Source of the DNA: an uncultured cyanobacterium
GTDB lineage: Bacteria > Cyanobacteriota > Cyanobacteriia > Cyanobacteriales > Chroococcidiopsidaceae
Direction of reading: 5' to 3'
DNA: 27,581 bases
NCBI GenBank assembly: GCA_946221495.1
Contig: CAMIFA010000054.1
Coordinates: 1 to 27,581 of the forward strand
The notes below the pieces were generated by a model that saw only the letters and a program-made list of their open reading frames with translations, had not been told where the DNA came from and did no database searches. This document shows positions 16,641-25,513 of the stretch, one piece after another. The position numbers and the translations under genes were made by a program. The stretch's first letter is position 1; each line of letters opens with the position of its first letter.

Positions 16641-17208
16641 ATCACTTGTCTCCTGTTCTTAGTTAATGTGCAGCGTAGCTAAGGCGCGTACTTCTCAAAC
16701 TGGGTACTTATAAAAGTCAAAACCGATAATTATTACTTTCTGACACCAATCTTGGCAATCAATAATTGATAAAAATAGTGTCAAAAAATTGCCATAGTAA
16801 GCTGTTATCTAGCACAACAAGCATTAGCTCTACTAGACAATTTCAGCTTCCCAATTGCCGTTATCCAGGTTTAACTATTAATTACCCAATAAAGACGTAA
16901 TAAACCTAGTGCAGATTAATTGCTGCACTGAATTATTAGCACTGCACTCACACCAGATATTTATTCAGTTGAAGCGGGTAGTTAGCCTCATGTAGGTTAG
17001 CCCTGGCGGTCTTAGCTTAATCTAGAGTTAAACTACGAGGATCTACTGAAATATCACTCACAATATAAAGTTATTACTTTTAACAAGATAAGTTTGTGAA
17101 GTGTTGGTAAAGTCTGCTACTTTTTGATGAAGATTGTATGAAGTTACCAGCTAATAAGTTGAGCTTTGATGTTCTTACTACATTTATTCAAAATTGTCAG
17201 CTAATGTA
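16641..17208. other. Long divergent spacer, no gene seen
   Basis: A 568-base AT-rich region between the divergently read RTX gene and the sugar permease. Reading both strands gave no convincing reading frame and no RNA gene. It should hold both promoters. The only structure I noted is a 13-base near-palindrome ATCAATAATTGAT at 16758-16770, flanked by TGACAC (16741) and GTGTCA about 40 bases apart. These are weak candidates for a regulator site, nothing more. Confidence 0.6.
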
Positions 17209-18090
17209 ATGAAACTTTTAGCCAATAAGCAATTACTTGATAATGAAGGTATCGCCGCCTGGATCTTTCTTGCTCCAGCTCTAATTATGCTGGGTATATT
17301 CCTGATTTATCCGATCGCATATTTGTTTTATCTCAGCTTCACTGAGGGGAGTTTCACTGCATCTGGTACACACTGGGTAGGCTTAAAAAATTATTGGCGC
17401 TTACTACTTAATCCTGATTTTTGGCAAGTTCTTGGTAATACTATTTATTTCACTTTAGCAACTGTGGTTCCCAGTTTAGTTATTCCTTTGGGACTAGCGG
17501 TGCTGTTAAACCGCACATTTGCCTTGCGGGGACTATTAAGAACTACTTATTTTCTACCTTCAATTACTTCTCTTGTCGCTGCTGGCTTAGGCTTTCGCTG
17601 GTTGTTTCAAACCGATGGTCCAGTTAATGCATTTTTAAGTGCGATCGCAATTGAACCGATTCCTTGGTTAGGTAGCACCACTTGGGCAATGCCAGTGCTG
17701 ATTTTATTAAGCATTTGGAAACAGCTAGGATTCAACATGGTAGTGTTTTTGGCTGGACTACAAGCAATTCCACCTAGTCGTTACGAAGCAGCCCAACTAG
17801 ACGGTGCTAATTCTTGGCAACAGTTTAGGCATATTACTTTACCTGGATTGCGCCCGACACTTGTTTTTGCAACTATTACTACAGGTATTTTCACTCTCCG
17901 CAGTTTTGAGCAAGTTTATGTAATTACTGGCGGCGGACCTTTAAATTCTACAAACTTGCTGGTTTATTACATCTACCAAGAAGCATTTGCTCAATTTGAT
18001 TTTGGGTACGCAGCAGCAGCAGCAACGGTACTGTTAGCGATCGCGCTGCTGCTAGTATATTTGCAGCTACGCACTTGGAGTGAGGATTAA
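17209..18090 (+). CDS. Carbohydrate ABC transporter permease, MalF/UgpA type
   Basis: About 293 residues. An in-frame TTG lies at 17194, but ATG 17209 gives the usual N-terminus (MKLLANKQLL...) and I prefer it; neither has a clear ribosome site. Six predicted membrane helices follow, the first being WIFLAPALIMLGIFLIYPIA, the standard opening of MalF-class permeases. The cytoplasmic EAA loop is intact: YEAAQLDGANSWQQFRHITL at about residues 190-210, where the ATPase docks. It would pair with a MalG-type permease, a binding protein and a MalK-type ATPase, none of which is next to it. The substrate is probably a sugar or glycerol compound but cannot be told. It converges with the rhodopsin gene; their stops are seven bases apart. 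Confidence 0.88.
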   Translation: MKLLANKQLLDNEGIAAWIFLAPALIMLGIFLIYPIAYLFYLSFTEGSFTASGTHWVGLKNYWRLLLNPDFWQVLGNTIYFTLATVVPSLVIPLGLAVLLNRTFALRGLLRTTYFLPSITSLVAAGLGFRWLFQTDGPVNAFLSAIAIEPIPWLGSTTWAMPVLILLSIWKQLGFNMVVFLAGLQAIPPSRYEAAQLDGANSWQQFRHITLPGLRPTLVFATITTGIFTLRSFEQVYVITGGGPLNSTNLLVYYIYQEAFAQFDFGYAAAAATVLLAIALLLVYLQLRTWSED

Positions 18091-18097
18091 ACCTAAA

Positions 18098-18676
18098 TCA
18101 AACGGTTGAACCATATCCTTCAGCTGTTGGCGCTTCGCCTGCTTGCTCTAAATTGTGCAGAGAATTGAGCGACAAAAAGCCAAATCCAACCTTAGAAGCA
18201 AGATCCAGTATTGTATAAAACATTGTCTCAGTACCCTGATTGATCAGATTTAGCCAAGTGTTACCTAGTAGCCAAACGATCGGGTAAGCAGTCCAAAATA
18301 CTAAGTGGACTGCTAGTAGTTTACGAAATACTTTTTTTGCTCTAGGATGTTTGCGTTCCGCTTCTTTACGATACTGATTTACTAGCAGGTATGCAGTAGC
18401 AAGAAAAGCAAAGCAACTAACAACGTACCAAATGTGTCCAACCGACCTATTAGCTGAAATAGTAGCAACAAAGCCTGTAACAATCATGTAAGCGTTTGCT
18501 CCTAGCAAACTAGCTGTAATTGGCAAACTAGTTCTACCGAGAAAGGTGAGGTCTAGAATTAATAGCGGCGTTGACAAATACCAACTTTCTTTTTTAGCAT
18601 TGTGCGCTCCTAAGCCAAAAAAAGCCGATCCTAGTGCCATCCCAATCACACCAATCCATAGCCAAGTTTGCGTCAT
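18098..18676 (-). CDS. Microbial rhodopsin, cyanobacterial anion-pump (TSD-like) type, lacking helix B
   Basis: 192 residues from ATG 18676 (a TTG at 18682 is in frame). Helix A is WLWIGVIGMALGSAFFG. The chain then goes GLGAHNAKKE straight into SWYLSTPLLILDLTFLGR, which is helix C. Helix D has LLGANAYMIVTG, helix F VFWTAYPIVWLLG, helix G ILDLASKVGFGF with the retinal Schiff-base lysine at residue 162 and its conserved Asp at 158. Positions matching BR 85/89/96 are Ser31/Ser35/Asp42, close to the TSD of cyanobacterial halorhodopsins; BR Asp115 is Asn61. Compared with the family (about 235 or more residues), about 40-45 residues, namely helix B and the start of helix C with BR Arg82, are missing in frame. 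No retinal-forming gene is adjacent. The recognition as a rhodopsin is firm; whether it works is doubtful. Confidence 0.9.
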   Translation of the reverse strand: MTQTWLWIGVIGMALGSAFFGLGAHNAKKESWYLSTPLLILDLTFLGRTSLPITASLLGANAYMIVTGFVATISANRSVGHIWYVVSCFAFLATAYLLVNQYRKEAERKHPRAKKVFRKLLAVHLVFWTAYPIVWLLGNTWLNLINQGTETMFYTILDLASKVGFGFLSLNSLHNLEQAGEAPTAEGYGSTV

Positions 18677-18873
18677 AGCCAATTTGAGTAAAACCAGTTA
18701 CTTTAACGAGAGATTCTTTAATTAAAAAGCATCGCTGGTAATTTTCTCAATTTTTAGTTTTGGATAAATATGCTTCTAAATGTAGCTCTTGAGCTAATAA
18801 AGAATACACTAAAGGCGATCGCCTTTGTTGTTTATACCAGGCATGGGATCTTAAGTACGGGAGTAAATTATTC

Positions 18874-19851
18874 ATGAAAGTGCTAGTTACCGGAGTTGCT
18901 GGATTCATCGGCTATCATTTGGCACAGCGATTACTAGCAGATGGGATGCAAGTTTATGGCATTGATAATTTAAATGATTACTACGACGTGAATTTGAAGC
19001 AAGCAAGACTAAGTCAGCTAACTGTACAGGATAAATTTACTTTTCAGTTACTTGATTTAGCCCAGCGCGATCGCATCCTCCAATTATTTCAAGATGAGAA
19101 GTTTGATTGTGTCGTTAACCTAGCAGCTCAAGCCGGAGTGCGCTATTCTCTAGAAAATCCCTTTGCCTATGTAGACAGTAATATGTCAGGTTTTGTGAAT
19201 TTGTTAGAGGGATGTCGTCATAGTCAAGTTAAACATTTGGTATTTGCCTCCTCCAGTTCAGTTTACGGTGCTAATACTAAAGTTCCCTTTGCCGTAACTG
19301 ATAACGTAGATCATCCAATATCGCTGTACGCTGCTAGTAAAAAAGCAAATGAGCTATTTGCTCATGTATATAGCCATTTATACAACTTACCAACAACAGG
19401 ACTACGCTTTTTTACAGTTTATGGTCCTTGGGGACGACCAGACATGGCTTATTTCAAATTTGTCAAAGCAATTACCGAAGGTAAGCCGATTGATGTTTAT
19501 AATTTTGGCAAGATGAAGCGTGACTTTACTTATATTGATGATGTCATTGAGGGTGTTGTGCGGGTAATGCACCGTGCTCCGCCACAAAGAGCAACAAGCG
19601 CTGCACCTTATAAGCTTTATAACATCGGTAATCATAGCCCAGTTGAGTTAATGACTTTTATTGAAGTAATTGAAAAGGCACTCGGCAAAACTACTATCAA
19701 GCACTTATTACCAATGCAACCAGGTGATGTGCCATCGACTTATGCAGATGTGGATGATTTGATTAATGATGTTGGCTTTCAGCCCAGTACACCTATTGAA
19801 GAAGGTATTAATTCCTTTGTCCAGTGGTATCGAGAATACTACAAAAATTGA
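18874..19851 (+). CDS. UDP-glucuronate 4-epimerase-like NAD-dependent enzyme
   Basis: A 325-residue short-chain dehydrogenase/epimerase. The Rossmann motif GVAGFIG (residues 7-13) binds NAD. Catalysis needs the YxxxK pair Tyr152/Lys156 in SLYAASKKANE, with serines at SSSSV near 126-129. NLNDYYDVNLKQARL at about 32-46 and RFFTVYGPWGRPDMA are typical of the CapI/LspL/WbpP branch that converts UDP-glucuronate to UDP-galacturonate; a related 4-epimerase specificity cannot be excluded. It is the first gene of the polysaccharide cluster, with GGGAG about 10 bases before ATG 18874. It would supply an acidic sugar nucleotide for the polymer. Confidence 0.9.
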   Translation: MKVLVTGVAGFIGYHLAQRLLADGMQVYGIDNLNDYYDVNLKQARLSQLTVQDKFTFQLLDLAQRDRILQLFQDEKFDCVVNLAAQAGVRYSLENPFAYVDSNMSGFVNLLEGCRHSQVKHLVFASSSSVYGANTKVPFAVTDNVDHPISLYAASKKANELFAHVYSHLYNLPTTGLRFFTVYGPWGRPDMAYFKFVKAITEGKPIDVYNFGKMKRDFTYIDDVIEGVVRVMHRAPPQRATSAAPYKLYNIGNHSPVELMTFIEVIEKALGKTTIKHLLPMQPGDVPSTYADVDDLINDVGFQPSTPIEEGINSFVQWYREYYKN

Positions 19852-19941
19852 GATTACTAATAACACTAAACAAAATATTTCTTGATTAATTACGCTTAGA
19901 TAGATGAAAGTAATGACAGTTTTAAGAATGGCTACTACGCT

Positions 19942-20835
19942 ATGGGCAGATTAAATAGTAAACGATTACAGAATCAAATATCTGAACAGCGATCGCCAAT
20001 CGTAGTTTATACACCTGAGAGTCAGCTAAGGCATCCGATTCAATTATTTAGACAAATGTGGCAAGACTTGCTTACTTGTCGAGAATTAGCTTGGCAGCTT
20101 TTAGTGCGAAATATCAGTGCTCAATACCGTCAATCTTTTCTAGGAATTTTCTGGGCTTTTGTGCCACCAATCGTCACTGCCATAGGTTTTACATTTGCTA
20201 ACAACGCCAAAATCGTTAATATTGGAGCAACAGATATCCCTTATCCGGCTTATGTAATGTTTAGCATGGCTCTATGGCAAACTTTTACGGAAGCACTAAA
20301 TGGTCCTGTCCAAGCCGTGAGTTCTGCAAAGCAGATGCTGGCTAGAATTAATTTTCCCCGTGAAGCTTTGATCCTCGCCAAACTAGGCGAGGTATTTTTT
20401 AACTTCGCCATTAAGTTAGTTTTAATTGTGGGGTTGTTTTTCTGGTTTCGGATTCCAGTACCTTGGACTGTAATCTTAGCACCAGTTGCACTAATTCACT
20501 TAGTTATTCTAGGGACATTTTTCGGCTTGTTACTGGCTCCCCTAAGCGTTTTATATAACGATATTTCCAAAGGGCTTACCCTTATTGTTGGGCTTTGGCT
20601 ATTTTTGACACCAGTGGTTTATCCACTCCCCAAAGGAGGAGGATTAGCAAAACTTGTGCAGCTTAATCCAGCCACTCCTTTACTTGTAACAACGCGGGAA
20701 TTAGCAACAACAGGTATAGTGTCCAATCCTTATGGATTTTGGGTAGCGAGTATTTTTGCCATAGTAGGCTTACTGCTGGCATGGCTTGTGTATCGTCTAG
20801 CAATGCCATTTGTAGTTGAGAGGATAAGTTCTTAA
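19942..20835 (+). CDS. Polysaccharide ABC exporter permease, Wzm/TagG type
   Basis: 297 residues with an N-terminal cytoplasmic tail and about six membrane helices, in the ABC-2 polyol/polysaccharide export family. Family features are the N-terminal LLVRNISAQYRQSFLGIFWA (about 57-76), a conserved interface with the ATPase, and WLFLTPVVYPLPKGGGLAKL followed by LNPATPLLVTTRELATTG near the C-terminus. Together with the next gene it forms a Wzm-Wzt exporter moving a lipid-linked polysaccharide across the inner membrane. Its TAA and the next ATG share one base (20835), so the two are translationally coupled. Confidence 0.93.
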   Translation: MGRLNSKRLQNQISEQRSPIVVYTPESQLRHPIQLFRQMWQDLLTCRELAWQLLVRNISAQYRQSFLGIFWAFVPPIVTAIGFTFANNAKIVNIGATDIPYPAYVMFSMALWQTFTEALNGPVQAVSSAKQMLARINFPREALILAKLGEVFFNFAIKLVLIVGLFFWFRIPVPWTVILAPVALIHLVILGTFFGLLLAPLSVLYNDISKGLTLIVGLWLFLTPVVYPLPKGGGLAKLVQLNPATPLLVTTRELATTGIVSNPYGFWVASIFAIVGLLLAWLVYRLAMPFVVERISS

Positions 20836-22124
20836 TGACGATTAAAGCTACTGAGCTTGTTGAAAAGTCGCAATCAGATGATGTGGTACTCTCGGTTAAG
20901 GGGATATCGAAGAAGTTTTGCCGAGACTTAAAGCGATCGCTCTTCTACAGCGTTCAAGATATTAGCAGCGAGTTAGTAGGGATACGAGACAAGAACGAGA
21001 AACTGCGATTAAAGGAGTTTTGGGCGTTAGATAATGTCAGCTTTGATCTGCGGCGCGGAGAATCTTTGGGCTTAATTGGACCGAATGGCAGTGGCAAAAC
21101 AACGCTACTACGGATTATCAGTGGTTTGATTAGACCAGATACTGGTTCTGTAGAGGTTAGGGGTAGGTTAGCACCACTAATTGCCTTAGGGGCAGGTTTC
21201 ATCCCAGTTTTGACAGGACGGGAAAATGTTTATACCAATATGTCAATTTTAGGAGTATCTAAAAAAGAAATCAATGAGCGATTTCAGGATGTTTTAGATT
21301 TTGCTGAAATTGGCGACGCAATTGATGCACCAGTACAATCCTATAGTTCAGGAATGGCAGCACGCTTAGGATTTGCCAGTGCAATTCATACTGAACCAGA
21401 AATCCTTTTAATTGATGAAGTGCTAGCTGTAGGAGATGTCAGATTTAAAGCCAAGTGCTATCGTAAGCTGCATGAGCTACGCCAAAAGGGTACATCTTTT
21501 ATCTTAGTTAATCATAATCCGCAGGCAATATTAAATGTTTGTGAATCTGCAATTTACTTATCACAAGGTAAATTAATGGCTTCTGGTGATACAGAAACAC
21601 TGCTAAGTAAGTATGAAGAAGATTTATTTTTACCTGTGGCAAAAAGTTATTCAGGAGTAATGTCTATACCAGAAAAAATAGAAAGCGAAAGTTTAGGTAT
21701 AGATATAACTTCGCTTTACTTTAAAGAACCGCAAGGAAAAATTATTGAATCACTAACAAGCGGTGAACCTGTTGATTTGTGTGTAGGTTTCAAAGCTCGT
21801 AAACAAAGTAGTAATATCAACCTTCATTTAAAAATTACAGAAGTGGGCGGAGAAGTTAGTACAGTTTTGTTTCTGGGTGGTGGGAATGATGAACAATTTT
21901 TTAAAATTGAACCAGGAGAACATGAAATACAAGTTCATCTACCTTATTTAGGCTTAAGACCTGGGATGTACAACATGAGCATTAAATTAAAAGAAGGCTC
22001 TTTATATACTTTCGATGTAGTAGAGTCGTTCAGGTTTACGGTCAAGTCAGATGGAAAAATGAGTCAATGTAGGTTTTATCAACCAAGGGATTGGCAGCTT
22101 GTAACTAAAGAAAAACACAATTAA
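20835..22124 (+). CDS. Polysaccharide ABC exporter ATPase with C-terminal chain-binding domain, Wzt type
   Basis: 429 residues. The ABC ATPase domain covers about 17-265: Walker A GPNGSGKT at 82-89, signature YSSGM at 170-174, Walker B ILLID with Glu195 at 190-195, and the switch histidine at 227 (ILVNHNP). The extra N-terminal insert before Walker A (FCRDLKRSLFYSVQDI, 28-43) is typical of Wzt/TagH proteins. Residues about 290-425 match the Wzt_C beta-sandwich, which in E. coli O9a reads the modified end of the sugar chain before export. This suggests the polymer here carries a terminal or internal mark that the exporter must recognise. A HIP1 octamer lies within the gene (near 20934), so it fits the host genome. 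Confidence 0.94.
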   Translation: MTIKATELVEKSQSDDVVLSVKGISKKFCRDLKRSLFYSVQDISSELVGIRDKNEKLRLKEFWALDNVSFDLRRGESLGLIGPNGSGKTTLLRIISGLIRPDTGSVEVRGRLAPLIALGAGFIPVLTGRENVYTNMSILGVSKKEINERFQDVLDFAEIGDAIDAPVQSYSSGMAARLGFASAIHTEPEILLIDEVLAVGDVRFKAKCYRKLHELRQKGTSFILVNHNPQAILNVCESAIYLSQGKLMASGDTETLLSKYEEDLFLPVAKSYSGVMSIPEKIESESLGIDITSLYFKEPQGKIIESLTSGEPVDLCVGFKARKQSSNINLHLKITEVGGEVSTVLFLGGGNDEQFFKIEPGEHEIQVHLPYLGLRPGMYNMSIKLKEGSLYTFDVVESFRFTVKSDGKMSQCRFYQPRDWQLVTKEKHN

Positions 22125-22150
22125 TTTTAATAGATTAAACAATAAAAAAT

Positions 22151-23176
22151 ATGAATGATTCTTATAAGGCAACTGATTCAATACTCAACAATTTTAAGGA
22201 ACGAGTAAGTTTCGCTATTGGTACAGGTCGCTGCGGTACTAAATTCATTGCCAAAGTTATTGATTTAGAGCCAAGGATTTCATCAGTACATGAACGTAAT
22301 CCCTTAAATGAAACTTTTCATCGTTATAGTAAGTGGTACGATTTACCGATAGATCATGAAGGATTTTTAGAAACAAAAGCACAGGAAATTCAACAGGATC
22401 TCGATAATTATCTTTTCTCCTTTGAAGCGAGTGCTCACCTTTCACTTTCTATTCAGGAACTCTATAACCGCTTCGGAGCCAAGTTTCTGCTTTTAGTACG
22501 TAGTCCAGAGCAGGTCGTTAATTCTTATCTCCAGAAAGGATGGTATAACAAACCAGCAGTGCGAGCAAATCCTGAACTAGCACCAGGCTATCAGGAATGC
22601 CATGCTTTCCACCACTCTTTAGGGCGAATTATCCCCTCTGGGGAAAAGTTCTGGCAATGGAACCAAATGAGCCGTGTAGGAAAAATTGCTTGGTACTGGA
22701 ATGCTCTTAATGCCAAGGTTCTAGAACAGTTTGCAGGCATACCCAACACACACTGGCGCATAGAAAAGCTTGAAGACTTGTCATACAGTCGCTACCTAGA
22801 GATTGCGGAATTTTTTGGTTTCCAGTCCGCAGTGACACAGGAAATGTACGAGAAATTAGCACAACGTCCTCCTAATGCCAAAGCTTGGGTTCCCACTATT
22901 GCAACATGGACTACCTCTGAGACTGCTGAGTTTGAGGCAGAGGTAGCGCCAATGGCTGAAAAATTTAGTTATGAATACAGAGTGAGTTGTTTACCTATTC
23001 CACAGCCAAGAAAACCAGCAATAAAACAATCTTCGACAAAGCAATCGTTGACAAAACAGCGTACAACGGCAAAATTAACTCAGTTAGGGCAGCGAAGTAA
23101 GAAGTTAGCAGCAACTACAATCAATGGTATTGGTCATATCTTCACGCTAAATTACAACCAGCCTAAAAAGGATTAG
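22151..23176 (+). CDS. Sulfotransferase-like protein 1
   Basis: 341 residues. The N-terminal PAPS 5'-phosphosulfate loop is GTGRCGTKF at residues 24-32. The 3'-phosphate site is FLLLVRSPEQVVNSY, about 112-126, with Arg117 and Ser125. A C-terminal helix-rich part and a basic tail (KQSSTKQSLTKQRTT, about 285-310) follow. The family transfers sulfate from PAPS to a hydroxyl; the acceptor is likely a sugar of the polymer made by this cluster. The starting strand, the loop and the VRSP motif all fit, but the acceptor site is not recognisable. It lies 26 bases after the Wzt gene and is likely in the same operon. Confidence 0.82.
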   Translation: MNDSYKATDSILNNFKERVSFAIGTGRCGTKFIAKVIDLEPRISSVHERNPLNETFHRYSKWYDLPIDHEGFLETKAQEIQQDLDNYLFSFEASAHLSLSIQELYNRFGAKFLLLVRSPEQVVNSYLQKGWYNKPAVRANPELAPGYQECHAFHHSLGRIIPSGEKFWQWNQMSRVGKIAWYWNALNAKVLEQFAGIPNTHWRIEKLEDLSYSRYLEIAEFFGFQSAVTQEMYEKLAQRPPNAKAWVPTIATWTTSETAEFEAEVAPMAEKFSYEYRVSCLPIPQPRKPAIKQSSTKQSLTKQRTTAKLTQLGQRSKKLAATTINGIGHIFTLNYNQPKKD

Positions 23177-23252
23177 GTATACTGATTACTCAAAAATGTA
23201 TAGTTTCTAAACTATAAAATGCCTGATCCTAATTTTTTTAGTAGGAAGTAAG

Positions 23253-24473
23253 ATGGCAACATTAAAATCACTGCTTTATGTATCTAGGGGAAATTTGCCA
23301 TCAAAAATGGCTCATACGATCCAAGTTGCTAAGATGGCGCAAGCTTTATCCCAAAAGCTAGACAATTTTGAGTTAGTTACTGGTGGAGATGTTTTATCAA
23401 GTTTGAAGGGAATGGATGCAGAATTTCAAAGTTGGTATGGCTTACATCAAAGCTTTAAATTAGTGCGCTTACCAGTACATCTAAGAGCTAATTATCCTTT
23501 CTCGCCAAATTATCAACATCAAAGATACTTTAAGTTAGCTATTGCATATACTCTCCTTAAATCTCCCTCCCTGGTGTACACTCGCACAGTTGATATTGTT
23601 GCTCCCTTACTAAAAATTGGTATACCTGTTTTGTGGGAACGGCACGAACTAATTGATGAACCGCTTAAGGGTGAGTCTTTCTATCGTAATTTTTTTACTA
23701 ACAAAAATTTGATTGGTTTAGTTACTATATCGCCTCAAATAGCAGAAAATTATCTTAAAAATGGTCTGAGTCCGGAAAAGATATTGGTTGCTCATAGCGC
23801 TGTAGATATCACAAGTTTTCTCCCGTACCAGACAAAAGATTTGGCGCGTCAAAATCTATCTCTTCCTCAAGATGCAAAAATCGTCCTATACTCAGGACAC
23901 CTGTATGAATATAAAGGAATTCCAACGTTGCTAAAGACTGCCCACCTGATGCCAGAATACAAATTTGTTTTGGTAGGAGGTTGGGATAATGATATTAACA
24001 GAGTCAGAGAAGATTGTAAAAAACTTAACTTAGATAATGTACATATTGTCGGTCATGTAGCTCAATCAGAATTAGCATCGTACTTATATGCTGCGGATGT
24101 CCTAGTTATTCCTACTAGTAAGTCTTGGAAATTAAGTGAAACTACTAGTCCGCTTAAACTTTTTGAGTATATGGTTGCTAAAAGACCAATTGTTGCTTCA
24201 GCTTTACCCAATATTATGACGGTATTGCGCGATCGCGAAAATGCCATACTAGCTGAACCTGATGAACCTCTTGCTTTCAAAAATGCAATAGATAATTTAT
24301 TTGAAAATCCAACACTGGCAAATACTATTGCTGAATGTGCTTTCCAAGAAGTACAAGAATTCACTTGGGATAAGCGGGCAGAGCGTGTCTTACAGTTTGC
24401 AGCAGAAAGGTTACAAGAAATTGACAAGAGCGTAAATAATCCTATAAAAAACTTGATTAAATTTATAAGGTAA
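23253..24473 (+). CDS. Glycosyltransferase, GT4 (GT-B) family
   Basis: 406 residues with an AGGAAG ribosome site close before ATG 23253. The N-terminal half has the donor-side glycine-rich start LLYVSRGNLPSKMAHTIQVA at about 8-27. The C-terminal half has the second Rossmann fold with ILVAHSAVDI (177-186), YSGHLYEYKG (213-222) and the GT4 signature SETTSPLKLFEYM (295-307), which includes the Ex7E-type glutamates (Glu296, Glu305) that bind the sugar nucleotide. It transfers a sugar from a nucleotide donor, most likely onto the growing lipid-linked chain at the cytoplasmic side of the membrane. The donor and acceptor cannot be read. Confidence 0.9.
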   Translation: MATLKSLLYVSRGNLPSKMAHTIQVAKMAQALSQKLDNFELVTGGDVLSSLKGMDAEFQSWYGLHQSFKLVRLPVHLRANYPFSPNYQHQRYFKLAIAYTLLKSPSLVYTRTVDIVAPLLKIGIPVLWERHELIDEPLKGESFYRNFFTNKNLIGLVTISPQIAENYLKNGLSPEKILVAHSAVDITSFLPYQTKDLARQNLSLPQDAKIVLYSGHLYEYKGIPTLLKTAHLMPEYKFVLVGGWDNDINRVREDCKKLNLDNVHIVGHVAQSELASYLYAADVLVIPTSKSWKLSETTSPLKLFEYMVAKRPIVASALPNIMTVLRDRENAILAEPDEPLAFKNAIDNLFENPTLANTIAECAFQEVQEFTWDKRAERVLQFAAERLQEIDKSVNNPIKNLIKFIR

Positions 24474-24683
24474 AGAGTAATCTGAGTAACCTATATAAAA
24501 TGATAAGAACATAAAATTCCAGAAGTATTATTCATAATTTATGAATTAATAGTAAGTAATAGTTTAATGAGCAAAAGTAGTTTTTAAAAATGAGAAAGTT
24601 GTAGTAATAAATAGCTAACTTATAGACGAAACAAACATTGCTTGAGATATTTTATAACTATACCCCACCTACCGAATAAAAAA

Positions 24684-25334
24684 ATGGCAAGCAATAGCAA
24701 AATATTTGGTATTGGATACCCCAAAACAGGTACTACCTCGCTTGGATATGCGCTAAAAATACTAGGTTTTAATCATAAAACTTACGATGATAAATTAAAC
24801 AAGAAATATAATGAGGGTGACTACGAATATATACTTAGTGAAGCAGAACATTATGATAGTTTTGAAGACGGACCTTGGAATCGTGGTGAGTTCTACAAAG
24901 AACTAGATCGGCAATTTCCCAATAGTAAATTTATTTTGACAGTTAGAGAGTTACAAAGCTGGATTAAAAGTCATGAGAAGCATTTTTCAGCTAAACATCT
25001 TCGCGAAAATCCTCAAGAACTATGGAGGCGGGACTACAACGAGAATAAAAAAGCCAAAATAATTGCCCAATATACACAGCGCAACGAAGGTATAGTGGAG
25101 TATTTTAAGAACCGCCAAGAAGATTTATTGGTTATCGATGTCTGTAACGGTGAGGGTTGGGAAAAACTTTGCCCCTTTTTGGGTATACCTGTGCCAACCA
25201 CTCCCTTTCCGCGTACCAACGTTACGACTAATCGTGATCTTTCTACATTAGGTGTATGGCAAGAAATTATTAAACGTGCCGTACGCAAACGAAAAGAATC
25301 CCTTAAACACATCGTACGTCAGTTAGGAAAATAA
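24684..25334 (+). CDS. Sulfotransferase-like protein 2
   Basis: About 216 residues from ATG 24684 (TTG 24642 is in frame but would put 14 poorly conserved residues before the fold). The sulfotransferase P-loop is GYPKTGTTSL at residues 11-20. The 3'-phosphate motif is FILTVRELQSWIKS, with Arg88 near residues 83-96. This short form resembles Sulfotransfer_4-type proteins that start directly with the fold. It is clearly different in sequence from the other two sulfotransferase-like proteins in the cluster, so it did not arise by recent duplication. The 210-base spacer before it holds nothing I recognise. Confidence 0.82.
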   Translation: MASNSKIFGIGYPKTGTTSLGYALKILGFNHKTYDDKLNKKYNEGDYEYILSEAEHYDSFEDGPWNRGEFYKELDRQFPNSKFILTVRELQSWIKSHEKHFSAKHLRENPQELWRRDYNENKKAKIIAQYTQRNEGIVEYFKNRQEDLLVIDVCNGEGWEKLCPFLGIPVPTTPFPRTNVTTNRDLSTLGVWQEIIKRAVRKRKESLKHIVRQLGK

Positions 25335-25513
25335 GCCGCAGGCGGTATCCTGAAGCTAAGGTTTCAAGAATTATTGTTTTTATTTGAAAACAATATGAAC
25401 TTAAAGACAAAGTTTAGTAATATTCATTGGAAGTGTATTGCCACCAAGTTGATTCAAAACCCAGGTTTAATGCAATTTAAAGCAGGCAAAAAATTAATTA
25501 TCGGAGGTTTCAG

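Noticed and set aside
14011..16662. Several plus-strand reading frames rich in proline, serine and leucine opposite the RTX gene
   Set aside because: Their composition is the mirror of the repetitive RTX and FG-GAP codons; there is no independent start signal or homology.
16641..17208. Small RNA or tRNA in the long spacer
   Set aside because: No cloverleaf, no conserved T-loop motif and no strong terminator hairpin were seen.
25334..25350. CCGCAGGCGG mini-hairpin after sulfotransferase 2
   Set aside because: The stem has only four base pairs and no T-run; not a credible terminator.
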